NCBI RefSeq assembly: GCF_014529535.1
Contig: NW_023503555.1
Location: forward strand, 7,192,001-7,256,000
DNA: 64,000 nucleotides
Reading direction: 5' to 3'
Source: Bradysia coprophila
Lineage: Eukaryota; Arthropoda; Insecta; Diptera; Sciaridae
Both the position numbers and the translations under genes were made by a program. The notes beneath the pieces are model-generated. The model was not told the DNA's origin. It saw only the letters and a list, made by a program, of their open reading frames with translations, and ran no database searches. Each line of letters starts with the position of its first letter. Positions within the stretch are counted from its first letter, which is position 1. Of the stretch, positions 32,588 through 43,757 are shown piece after piece.

Positions 32588-34351
32588 TACTTTTCTCTTT
32601 AGAGGTTGTTGTTGGGATAACACAATAAAATTTGGAGAGCGAAATATCCATTCTGGGCAGTGTAGCTCCTTCAACTTTCCCGACCATGGCTGTTCGACCA
32701 AGAATTGCAACTTTATGGAGTATTACTGAATAGGTATATAATCTTATGGAGCATCCAGTCCAGGACAGGTACATTTTTCGATATCATATTTAAAGTGATC
32801 GGATGGCTGGTTTAAATGGCATTCCAGCAAGAAACGTATAGTTAGTATCTTTTTAGGAGGAAGTATCACAATGGGAACATGAACAATAAAATATCTTTTC
32901 ATCTAGTCACAGAAGCCCTTCTCCCAGAGTTCCATGCAAATTTTCATATAAAATAGGTGTCTTCAGCAGCTAAACTGGACTGTTTTTTTACAATACCATT
33001 CGAAAGTTTTGGAAAATTTGATCCGAAATTCCCATACAAGAGGACATCTGGGACAATAGTTCCAGTGACTAGACGAAAGATCATTTTATTGTTTTCTTGT
33101 GGTAGTTGCGTAAAGGTCCAAAATAATCTGCTAGCACAGTGACTAGCATCGGAAAACACTAGAAGTACCCGAGTCCCGACCTATTTTTTTCTTCCGATTG
33201 GTATCGGCAAGACATGGTGTTTGTTCCAATCATGAACGGCAGGCATGAACGGCAAAAAAAGTTCTCCTCGCCAACATTCTAGGATTTTGAGGACTTTTGA
33301 CTGGTTTTTGAAATCTCTTCAGGACTTTTGAAATTATTGAGGCGGACCAGCTTTTCAGTTCCAGAACTTGAGGATTTTAACTAATTTTCTTGTTTTTTTT
33401 TATTTATTTATTTTCTTCTTGACTTTCGGAATTATTGAGATGATAGTTGGTTGGTTACTTCCCAGCAGTTGACTCAAATAGTAATGCTGTGTTGTATTTT
33501 TGCAGAGAGAGATAAGTGAGTGGACTGCACATGTAACTAACCTCCCTTGTTATTTCTATTGTCAAAGTGGTACTCATAAATAAGGGCTGGCAATTTCTCC
33601 TGGTGCTCGTAACTAATTAACTCCTACATGATTCTAGATGACGAACTGGCTAATATCCATGTATATCGAAAAAAACTAAAATAAGAATCGTTACCGGCTT
33701 TTCTACCTTATAGACTGTTAAGAGCAGAGCGAGAGAACCGAAGACTAGTTAATTATAACTTGCCTGGAAGTACTTGTCAAAATATTCCTTTCTCTTTCAA
33801 CATGTTACGTTGAGAGCGATAGGAGCGAAGACCAGTCTATTAGAAGTTGTCTTGGGGTTGTTGTCAAAATATTTCTTTCTCTTTCATCATAACACTCTAT
33901 AGGTTTGTTCCAAGCAATGACATAATAGTGGGACCAAACGAACACAATGTCATCCACAGAGATCGGTTTTCATATCAATAAGGTGGATGGAATTTGACAA
34001 TTCATATGGCCTTCGAAAAAACCTATACACAAGCTTCTGAAAGAACTTTCGACACCTTTGTGAGTTTTCTTCTTTCAAAACCTTGCCTATACATCCACGC
34101 CTCGTTTGACTGATAGACCTCTAACTATTTGTATGTTTGACTTTCATCTGTCACTTTGCTGCAACACATCAGTAATCGAAATCAGATGTTTTTCTACTTA
34201 TAATCTTAAGTACTGTGTTCGAGTGTGTTTAAGTTCCTTTTTCGTGTTAATTAAAAAAAATCGCCAGAATGGTAAATACCACATCAATTCTAATGGAACG
34301 TTTCGTCTGAATAATCTTTACAATCACACATTCCAGTCACTGCTATCAGCA
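32588..34351. other. Intergenic stretch before ACSF3
   Basis: No gene is recognised. A copy of the dispersed repeat with the CCCAGCAGTTGACTCAAATA tail lies at 33275-33490. Open frames around 32571-33159 show no family resemblance. The region just before 34352 should hold the ACSF3 promoter and leader. Confidence 0.45.
33275..33490. repeat. Dispersed repeat with conserved 3' end, copy 3
   Basis: It shares TTCTAGGATTTTGAGGACTT, AAATTATTGAGGCGGA, TAGTTGGTTGGTTAC and CCCAGCAGTTGACTCAAAT with the copies at 13090 and 24940. It lies outside the segmental duplication, which shows the repeat is dispersed on its own. Confidence 0.5.
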
Positions 34352-36411
34352 ATGAATCGTTTCTATCCAATCCGTTTGATAGATATCCGATACGCAAGTC
34401 ATTGCAAACAAATTGTTGCCCAATCATTGATGCTATCAACTGGCGACCTTCAATCTGATCATCCAAAGACAACAGTACGATGGGCATCTACACACAATCC
34501 GACACCATCGACAAACATTCAGCCGGTGTTTGCAAATGCTCTGACCTATGGCAATAAAATCGCCATCAAAGATGAGTTTGGCGAGTATTCCTATGAGCAG
34601 ATATTTACTGGGGCTGCAAAGATATCGACAGAAATTGCGAAAATATGTGGTGAGCTGCGTGTACCGATCTGTTGAATCTGTGGTATGGTGAACTGAAAGA
34701 AACTTTTTGTGTATTAGGCAGTGCAAGTCAATGTAAAATAGCGTTTCTCTGTCCGAACTCAGCGTTATACACTTTGGTACAATGGGCATGCTGGATGTCT
34801 GGACACATCGGTACGTATATAGAAACATACGAAGTGTTTTTACACCTTCCTTTCCCTCTTGAGCTGTATTGTATTACATGAAGAATGCCAATCAATTTCT
34901 CTCCGTTATCTAGCGGTTCCGTTGAGTAACAAACACACATCAGCGATGCAGGACTACTTCATAAAGGACACCAATGCAACGGTGATCGTAACAACTCCAG
35001 AAAACGAGGCGCTACTGAGGCCCATAGCCACGTCAAACAAATGCCCAATGTTAATCTACAATCACGACTACGCCACAGTAGCTGTAAAGTCTGAAGTCAC
35101 TACACCAATGGACAGTAACTTCAACAGTGACACAACAGCCATGATTCTGTACACATCAGGCACCACAGGTTAGAAGCTTGTGGTTCTTTTGTTAACGTAA
35201 CGAATTTTCAAGTTCCCGATTCCATTCGAACCGCAGGACTACCGAAGGGAACAGCCATTTCACACAAAGCTTTACACGCTCAAATACAGAGTTTAGTGCA
35301 CGCCTGGAAATTGACCGAAAAAGATAATCTGCTGCACGTTCTACCGCTGAATCATGTCCATGGTATTGTAAACGCGTTGATGTGTCCACTCCACGTTGGC
35401 GCTACAATTGAAATGCATCCGAAATTTGAGAGAGGAGCAGTTTGGTGTTCAATTTTAAACGTAAGCAGACCCTCGAAGAATCAGATCACCGTGTTCATGG
35501 CCGTGCCGACCATTTATTCGTTCCTGATCAGCGAATACGACAAACTTGTGAGCAAGAAACATCGCATGGTCGACTACATTCGCAATCATTGCACTGAAAG
35601 ACTTCGACTGATGGTCAGTGGTTCGGCGCCACTCCCATCGAGTGTATTCGAAAAATGGCACCGAATCTCCGGCCACAAATTGCTGGAACGGTATGGAATG
35701 ACGGAAATCGGTATGGCTTTGAGTAATCCGTACATCGTTGACAAAATTCGCGATCGAATTCCTGGAAAAGTGGGCTCACCGCTGCCCGGTGTGGAGGTGA
35801 AATTAGTCAGTAAAGGCAAAACGGTGTTACGCGCGAAAGGTGAATATGGAAAGGGGTTTTGGAGCGATGAAAGTCTTCCAGTTTATAAGAGTTCGGATGT
35901 GAGCAGTGATACCGTCGCTGTTGGTGAACTGTATGTTCGCGGTGCGAACGTTTTCACCGAGTACATAAACCGTAAATCGGATACGGAAGCATCATTTTCG
36001 ACGGGCGGATGGTTCAAAACCGGTGACGAGGCACAGTATGAGAATGGAAGCTTTAAAATCCTAGGACGTACCAGTGTCGATATTATTAAGACGGGAGGGT
36101 ATAAGGTCAGTGCACTTGACGTCGAAAAGCAATTACTGGAAAATGTTCACATTAAAGATGTGTGTGTCGTTGGTGTCGCGGACCTGGTGTGGGGTCAGAA
36201 AATTGCAGCACTTGTCGTTAGTGATAAGTTCAAAGATGATGGTAATCGGACCGATTTGGACGAACTGAAGGAGTGGTGCGATCAAAATATGACTTCGTAT
36301 GAGATTCCGGCGGTTTTTAAATTTGTACCAGAAGTTCCCCGGAACAGTCTCGGGAAAGTGAACAAAAAGGAAGTTCTGAAGACTTTCTTTGCGGATGCAC
36401 CGACTGCATAA
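34352..36411 (+). CDS. ACSF3: Malonyl-CoA synthetase, ACSF3-like, mitochondrial
   Basis: Four exons (34352-34649, 34718-34810, 34914-35168, 35237-36411) join in phase to 606 residues, slightly longer than human ACSF3. The first 30 residues are basic and amphipathic with few acidic residues, as in a mitochondrial presequence. Adenylate-forming motifs are present: TSGTTGLPKG (211-220), YGMTEIG, TGGWFKTGD, KTGGYKVS and the catalytic lysine in NSLGK (about 589). The family activates malonate, and methylmalonate to a lesser degree, to CoA esters for mitochondrial fatty acid synthesis and malonate detoxification. Of several possible upstream starts I took ATG 34352, since it begins the presequence-like segment and the frame before it looks non-coding. 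An AATAAA at about 36434 follows the stop by some 20 bp. Confidence 0.9.
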
Positions 36412-36719
36412 TCTGTTTTTTATTCTGGAACGGAATAAACGTTTTGCCTTGTTAACGAATTGCATTGTCTTTTACAGGGCCAGACTGGCTCGAAAAAGCC
36501 CTTCGGGTGTTGTATGAAACAACTTTGTAAAAAATCTTTCATCGCCGTTCATTCATGCAAAAAGTGAAAGCCCTTGGGATACGCCCGAATGCCCTGGTCT
36601 GATCTTTTATCTGCGGGATGTGTTGGTGCTGCTTCCCTTCTGTGTGGAATGAATTCGCATCGTCAAAATAAATATTTTTTATTCGATAAATTTGGCGGTG
36701 TAAAAATATATGTTGGGAA
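36412..36719. other. Convergent 3' flank between ACSF3 and the SRDLDS gene
   Basis: It contains the ACSF3 polyadenylation signal (AATAAA, about 36434). A small inverted repeat lies at about 36482-36603, where CAGACTGGCTCG and TTCGGG on the left face CGAATGCCCTGGTCTG on the right, perhaps a tiny MITE. The two genes end toward each other here. Confidence 0.5.
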
Positions 36720-38769
36720 TCAGCAGTACTGCCAGTCCTTGCCGTAGGACGGCCGACATTCTATCGGGCACGGTTTAAGCAATCCCACAAAAAGTGTGTC
36801 TGCCTCCTGTAAATCGTCATGTCCAGCAAACTCTTGACCATTTCGTTTGGTTGGGAATGGCAGAGTAATCGACTCTTTATACTTGCCGCAATAGTAACTG
36901 TCATGTGCCAAGAAAGAGTCTAGAAATGGATAAAAGATCCTCCTCGTCAATATGGACTGATCGACGGTTTTTCCTACGCTAAATCTGCCATCCTGCGGAT
37001 GTAATGACAACATTTTGTTTGATTTCGAAGTTTTGCGTACGTCAAGAATCTACCTCAATAATCTGCGCTCGCAACTTCATACCGAGCGACGGATCCAATA
37101 GTGAATTTTTGGCTCCCCACAAGCCGGCTAGTATTTCAGTTTTGTGCCACTGACTGTCACGCATCAAGTGAAAGGTTTTATTGTACCCTTCCCATTCCGT
37201 AACGGCATTTCGTTCTCGTGTGGTTGCTAGACTATCAAGATCTCGACTTACAAAAATATCGACAGTTGGATCACCTAGGGGTAAAAATCGCCAAACACGA
37301 CCATTTACTGATGATACATCACCTGGAAGTAGAGACAATTCCTAGTTGGGTTGGAATGGATGGCGAGGGTTAGTGAAATTATTTGTTTGTTTGGAAAAAT
37401 TTGTCAAACAATAATGTAGCTCTGATTGCCAGAGTCTAGCATAGCACTGTTCCTAGCATTAATTCTAGCGAGTCAGATGTTTTGCTTGTTTTAACTCACA
37501 CCAAGAAAGTGTGGCTCCAGTCTCTCGTCTTAATGAAAGGCTTTGAATATTTTCTATGTTCATTCCAGGAGCAGTGCTTTGCTCTGGTCAAAGAAAAGTT
37601 TGGCCGTGCGAGAAAAACATGCGGAAACTTCTTACACTACGTTTTCATACCCAATTTTGGAATGCGTTCGATGTTGCACCAAAATAAATGATCGTGTTGG
37701 CAAATAAATAGGCAAGTGTGGTCGTTGATGGGTACATTCGTGTATATCCGTACCAACCATCCGGGATAAATATCACGCAATTTGTTCAAATTAGGCACAA
37801 TTCCGTTGAAAAAGAAGGGTATTGCTTCCGTTGTCGATACGAACAACGAGTATGAGATCACTTTCTGACCAAAGCCAATGTCTGTTGCTTCGTTGCTGCA
37901 TGTTGACTGGCTGTTGCTAATGAAAGATCAATTTTAAACATTTCGTTCAACATATGATCGTCTTCGAAATTCCCAAACATTTTTACTCTTTTTTGGCCTT
38001 AGGTACTGTTCACAAAAGGTGTCATACAGTTACGGTCAGAGGGGGTTCGAGAAAATGTGTTGATACTTACAAAATTGGGATAACTTTGACCTTTTTCACG
38101 TGACAAAAAAAAATCCGTAAAAAAGCGTGACATCATTTAAGGGCACACATTCTCGTCGTTGCTTAAATTTAAATTGGAAAAATGTTCGGACACACGAAAA
38201 CGAGCAACGAAAGCTGTAACATATGCGAAACACTCACAAATCATTCCTCGTAAAGTTTATATTTCGCCTGCCAGCGCACTTGCATTGAAGCCAACTGTAA
38301 CCGTCTAGTTTCGGGTCAATTTCAAACGAAGCATTCACTTCAATAACTTTGGCTGAATGGTCATCTGGCACAAATGTTCGCTGAATATAACGCGGAATTG
38401 CATCTTAAACCAAAAAAAATTGTTTAGTTGAACCCATTTTACGGTTGTGCCCATGTAGAAAATCCCATTTTCATATCCTAACTTGTTTCTGCTGTTCCTC
38501 TCCGTTTCTCTCATTTCTCTGTTTTCGTATGATCAATTTCAAATGGCAAATGCATCAGAGAAACAAAGAAGAATAGCTGAGATACGAGGGATTTTTACGT
38601 GTGCATAACAGTAAGTATTCAGCTCACAGCTCACACACTCACTGTAATGAATATTAACAAATAATTCAACAATTTGTAGGGCCACGAAAATGGTTAGAGA
38701 AACGAGCATCAATTTGAAAATTACACGTCTTGAGCAAATATCTGCCCATCGTCTCCGCTGTGGCTGCAT
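36720..38769 (-). CDS. Type II membrane protein with glycosyltransferase-like SRDLDS domain
   Basis: Exons on the minus strand are 38769-38643, 38403-38238, 37916-37651, 37341-37054 and 36992-36720. Exon 3 ends in phase 1 but exon 4 begins in phase 0. A 20-bp microexon at 37521-37502, with AG and GT borders, restores the frame and would give 379 residues. This junction is unproven. A signal anchor covers about 18-40 after a basic QPQRRR start. The lumenal part holds NxT/S sites and paired cysteines. The core reads GRVWRFLPLGDPTVD, then SRDLDS, RERNAVTEW, FHLMRDSQWH and GLWGAK. It ends with CPIECRP and DWQYC. This conserved but poorly characterised domain resembles bacterial glycosyltransferase-like proteins, and RDLD could stand in for a metal-binding DxD (inference). 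Golgi residence is likely. The natural substrate is unknown. Confidence 0.75.
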
Positions 38770-39914
38770 TTACTTTTCAATTTTCCTTCTATGCAAATCA
38801 GGTACATTGAATTTGAGTTGTGTTTCATGTGCGATGTATTATCAGCATACGGCAATGAATGCGTAAAAGCTCTGTTCAAAGAAAGTGGAATGTCTGGACT
38901 CATTATTTAGATATAAGGTCAAGTTACATTGGTACACACGCAGATATAGTTCATTCAATAGCACACACTCTCATTAAATCTCGACAATTTCGATTCCCTT
39001 CCTTCTATAATTAGACAATGTGAACTGAACGCATCTACCGATGTAACAAACTTACCTATTTCACACAAAAACTATTGTTTGCTGTTCACACTGCAGCGCA
39101 CCCTTGCTTTATGACTGTGTGTCACAATATGTTTGCACGTTATCTCTTATCTTATCTGTTCGATTGGTGATTTCATTTTCGTACACTGTTGTAGTTATAG
39201 ACAGCTCAACCACAATACTAACTTAACCAGAGCGCACACCAACCGATTAGAAAAGTAATTTTTCCGTTTTCGCCAGTGCCTCACGTATATTACACGAGCA
39301 ATAAGTTCGACGAAATATTTGAGAAATGTTCAGCAAATGTACTGTACACTCTTCCAGAGATATAAATAAAATCTGTACGCAAACAGCAGCACTAGACATC
39401 GACATATTCCTATGTAATATCAAGTAGTTTCAATCAAAATGTGCAGTGTGTATAAAGTTGGATCACAATAATGATGAGTGGGTGGCAATTCGGGTTGTTG
39501 CTTGGAGACTGGAATCAAATACAATTAAGGGCAAGGTCGACATAAATTGTGACAGTATTTGTTGATGCTCGGGTGGAATGATATCATCGTCCACACAATT
39601 ATAGGAGGATTGTAGGCGACTACAGATAGTAGGTTTGAGTTGCATTGATTTTTTTCAGTTTACACGCCCGCTGAGAGTTACCAACATACCAACCCCGTCA
39701 TTATGGTGGGAGTTATTTCATTATGTATCCGATAAAAGCAAAACTATTGAACCGACCGTCTAGATTTTAATTCTGACCGATATGATGATGGTTGCAATGA
39801 TGAATCAGACAGGCCACTTCATTTGAATGCGCACTATATAAAGTACCAATTATATGAATCGTATGCAATAGACCGAGAGGCCGCATGCATATCAGTAAAT
39901 CGTACGGTTGGTGT

Positions 39915-40244
39915 CAGTGAAATTTAGACATGAATTTGCATCAGCTGTTTTTCAGCTAATAAGACCGTACAAGGACGTGTTGTCACCGACACAATCCATT
40001 GAATCCTCCCAAAAAGAGTCCCGATAAATCTCAATAAATACCATCAGTACCGTCTTATCGAAGAGAAAAAATGGGCAATTGTCCTCGGGCGCCGAGCTAT
40101 ATCAGGAACGCCAAATATTTTTTACATTTATTTTAAATTTCGCGACACATTGCTCAGTGCTCCTAGGGCTCATAGACGGCATTGAATACCATAAATCTGA
40201 AATACTTTCGACCCCTAGAGCTGAAGCAAATTCATGTCACCGAC
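39915..40244. mobile_element. MITE-like inverted repeat, CAGTGAA family, copy 2
   Basis: The left end CAGTGAAATTTAGACATGAA and the reversed right end GTCGGTGACATGAATTTG match each other. They also match the ends of the element at 7215-7402. The interior, with CCGATAAATCTCAATAAAT and CTCGGGCGCCGAG words, is longer than in copy 1 and has no coding capacity. Confidence 0.5.
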
Positions 40245-40257
40245 GTCAACTGTAAGG

Positions 40258-40500
40258 GCTCGTTGTTACATTACCCGATACGAAAAGAATTTGTTCGGCG
40301 ACTTTTATCTTTGAGTCCCTAGCGCATATCTCAGCCGGCCAATGCTCAGCCAATGATGAATAGAATTTAAAATAAAATTAAAGATCAGTCGCGCCAATTT
40401 AACAATTATGATTTTCTACCCTCGTCAGGGCCCTTCTACGGCCCAACAATTAAAACAGTCGAGCAAGCATTTTTCGTATCGGGTAATGCAACCATTTGAA
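40258..40500. repeat. Inverted repeat around CATTACCCGATACGAAAA
   Basis: ACATTACCCGATACGAAAAG at about 40274 reappears in reverse orientation as TTTTTCGTATCGGGTAATGC at about 40470. Looser similarity extends outward through GGGCTCG and CGAGCAAG words. A small non-autonomous element is likely. Confidence 0.5.
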
Positions 40501-40630
40501 ATAGGTTTCAAGCCGATGCCTTATGATAGATTGATAATCATGTGGGCTCTCGGTCTACATCGTTTTCCATCCAGTGGGCGAAACATGTAATTCCACAGTG
40601 TTCGTTAAAAATGATTTAATTGGAAAAAAT

Positions 40631-41362
40631 TTACATAATATATTGGTCTCTGGCTGATATAAGCTTAAAGAATGCATGAAGAACAGCAATTATTGCGAAT
40701 AATGATGCGCAACCGAACTTAATTTCTGTTGCACCATTACATCGTTCTCCTGTACAAATACATCCATATGCATCGTTTGTGAAGCTTTTTCCAATTCTTA
40801 ATTCATCGGATGAACATAATCCGTCTAATGCACTTAAACTACGGGCACATTCACGTATCACGGCTGGTTTTCCGTTCAGAAATCCGGTGACTTTTTTGCA
40901 CACAGGTGTTTCACCATCTATCAAATTTTAGTGGAACATGGATCAGTAACGACTGAGGACACCATTTAATTTATTACCTATGAACGATGGTAAATCATAG
41001 CATGTTTTCAGCAATGTAGTGTCCGGGTTGTACTGACAACTCGGGTCGGAGCTCTTGTAATCCTCGTAAAAAATGCAGTCATAACATTGAAGAGCTGCAA
41101 ATTGAGAGTTTTAGAAATTTTATTAGTTGAAGCAACTCAGATAATATGGCTAACGATTTTCGGTAGCACAGTCAACCTGTGTGACCTATTCCAAAATGCA
41201 TTTTTTGAACTTCATGGTTTTATCAGTCCGATCCGTACTGAAATTCTTAACTTTAAATTCCAAATTAGGTGCAGCTGAAATAGATCACACGCCTCACTTA
41301 CCATGCGAAGAAGTAAAATGAATTGCGAAGAAAATACAAACGACTGCTCTCAACGAAATCAT
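40631..41362 (-). CDS. Ly6/sleepless-like secreted, probably GPI-anchored protein 1
   Basis: Three exons (41362-41302, 41094-40978, 40917-40631) join with phase 1 introns to give 154 residues, a common Ly6 layout in which the signal peptide sits in its own exon. The signal peptide (about 1-19) ends near HFTSSHA. The mature part starts LQCYDC, the hallmark Ly6/quiver start, and has ten or so cysteines ending in CICTGERCNG. The C-terminus (KFGCASLFAIIAVLHAF) is hydrophobic, as for GPI attachment, although the tail after it is polar. Sleepless-like proteins modulate ion channels, receptors or septate junctions. Which of these applies cannot be told. It is in tandem with a similar gene at 43758-45293. 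Confidence 0.85.
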
Positions 41363-43757
41363 TTTGAATCTGTGCGACTGAAGACCGTCTCTAACGACAC
41401 AGAGCTACTTAATGTAGATTGGTGGATGGCGTAGTACACTATACACGTATCGGAATCAAATGAATGAATAATTGCGATGATAAAAACATTTCCGTTAATT
41501 GACTAATAGTAAGATTTATAAGTCAAGGCTACGAATGAATGTTACAGTCATTACAGCCGCCCGATACAATCTCTAGATCTCCCAATGATGGCCAACCATT
41601 GATCACCAAATATTATGAGTTCTGAAGAAGAAAGCATAAACAACCAACAACATGAACCTCCAGCCTCCTACTATTTTAATGTTTCTTCTTCCAAGAAAAA
41701 AGTCAATTACCAACGGCATACATTCGTGCCGTTTGACTCAAATGTTTGCTAAAACCATGCTGGCTTTGATTATGGTCTCGCTATAAGAGCACAGTCATGT
41801 ATGATGGCTCAGCTGTCGATGCTGTCGATTATCCACTAGCTGATGAATACCGTACCTGTTTTTCTTTCATTGTAAGATCCATCGCTATCCGAAAAATCCA
41901 TTCACTCATATCTGTGCAAATCTCTACGGAAGGTTTTGTTTTATCGTCTTCTGAACAACATTTCCATCAAAATGGGTAATTTATTCGAATCGCTGCAACG
42001 ACATCTTTTGTAGGCAGAAAGAACAGAGAAAGGCGATGAGCTCTGCCTTAATATGTGTTTTTATGGAGCAATAGGCATTCACATGCCTTGGTTTTCCCTA
42101 GGTTCGAAAATGGCTTATTACACCACTCGCGGCTACCTCCCTAGGGTAAATCTGTGTATAAAAAAACGTCCATCCAAAATATTTATTTTGACAATTTGAA
42201 TTATAAACCACCACTTCGGCTCGGTAAATAACTTCCAAATCGTCCGAATAAACATTTTGGACAGAGGTACATAATCTACCATTTCCAACTCAGAATCATA
42301 ATGTGTAAAGTAATACAAAATAGTTTTTTCATAACAATTTTATTAACAACGATCAAAACTTACAATCGGCGGCTAAGTTTTCTATTTAGGTTTAACCATT
42401 TAAATAAAAAACTTCTTTTATTTTCGCATTTTGCGGAATCGTTCCGATGATCGCAGCTACGTTTCCACGCTGGATAGCGAAACTTATTTTTTGTATGAAG
42501 AATGATTTAGCGTGAATATTCCGAGACTTTGAATTTAGAATAGGGTGTAAAGTACATTATTATCCTCACGATGTGTATTATGACACACGGCGAGGGTCTA
42601 AATTACGAGAAAAATTCTGAAATTTAAGTCAAAGACGTAAAAAAACCATTACAGAACTTGAGCTAAAATTAAAAGACACGCTTTCGTGTACTTACACGAG
42701 GTCAATGGCTTCGCTTCGGATCAAAAATATTCACAGCATGTAAAATCAATTATAAAATTCGACAGGATAAATAACTTCTTTGTTTGGCACTTGACCTCGG
42801 CTTCGCCTCGGATCATCAAAAATTTACACGAAAGCTGAACTTTTCATATTTTCTCCCAAGTTTTATTAGAATTTACGGTGTTTTTATCGTTGCGCTTTAG
42901 CAGTACAGTACATATAATGGATTTTACATGCTGTGAGAATCTTAACCAAATTTCTTGTCTTCTCAGTTATGTAATAACTGACTTTCGACTCCATAGAACT
43001 CAAAAGTGTTTGTACTTTGTAAAACTAATGATCCGGTAAGAATTCGTTGATTTGTTAATATGATTCGTTAGATTTTCGTACGATATAATACAATTTTACA
43101 GTCGTAACACCTTTAATATGCATCCAATATAATCAATTACATTTTGTTCTCTTGAGTTGTTGCCAGCAAAAACTACAAAAACCACTGAAAGTAGTGCAAA
43201 TACGCAAAAATACACGGAACCCAATTTCATTCGATGTTACTGCACTTACGATTTCAATAGAATTTTTACATTCTATGCCAGGTAAAGTTCACTTACCGTC
43301 ACTGTTTGCGACAGTGAAAATGCACTTACCGTACACAAGCTTTTCAAATATCTTACGTAAAAGAGTAAAGTATTTGTTCTCTCCTTGTACGTGCATTGGT
43401 ACATTATACCCCCTGAAAACCCGTGCTTCCATACCTACGTAATAAACACATACTAAACGAGCTAACCTCAGTCTATTCCTTGTAAGTTATTGTTTTACTT
43501 GTGTGATTACTCCACTCAGCTTTGCCTCTTTCCGCAAATCTCACACTTGCCAAAACAACAAACTTACAAGCAATGACGCAATATACTTTTACAGAGTTGA
43601 AATACTTTTACCAACATTCATGCCATCATTATTCACCACATTCAATCAATTCTATAGAAATCATTAGCGCAACAATCAAAATATGACGCCCTGCACACCG
43701 GAAACTTGGTTTTCGTATTATTTGTCATCCGGTAGAGATTTGCATAACTTTCAGTGT
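41363..43757. other. Intergenic stretch between the two Ly6-like genes
   Basis: No gene is recognised. An inverted-repeat element lies at about 42650-42960: AAAGACACGCTTTCGTGTA and CACAGCATGTAAAATC on the left face TTTACACGAAAGCTG and GATTTTACATGCTGTG on the right. It has CTTCGCCTCGGATC-type words within. The promoter of Ly6-like gene 1 lies near 41363-41500. Confidence 0.5.
42650..42960. repeat. Nested inverted-repeat element
   Basis: ATTCACAGCATGTAAAATC near 42730 is the reverse complement of GGATTTTACATGCTGTGAGA near 42920. GACCTCGGCTTCGCCTCGGA at 42788 echoes GAGGTCAATGGCTTCGCTTC at 42700. No coding frame is present. Confidence 0.5.

Larger units (their letters stand above)
38770..40630. 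other. Intergenic stretch upstream of the SRDLDS gene
   Basis: It holds the second CAGTGAA-type MITE (39915-40244) and another inverted repeat (about 40258-40500). A TATATAAA at about 39834 on the plus strand has no recognised gene behind it. Open frames here have no family resemblance. Confidence 0.4.
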
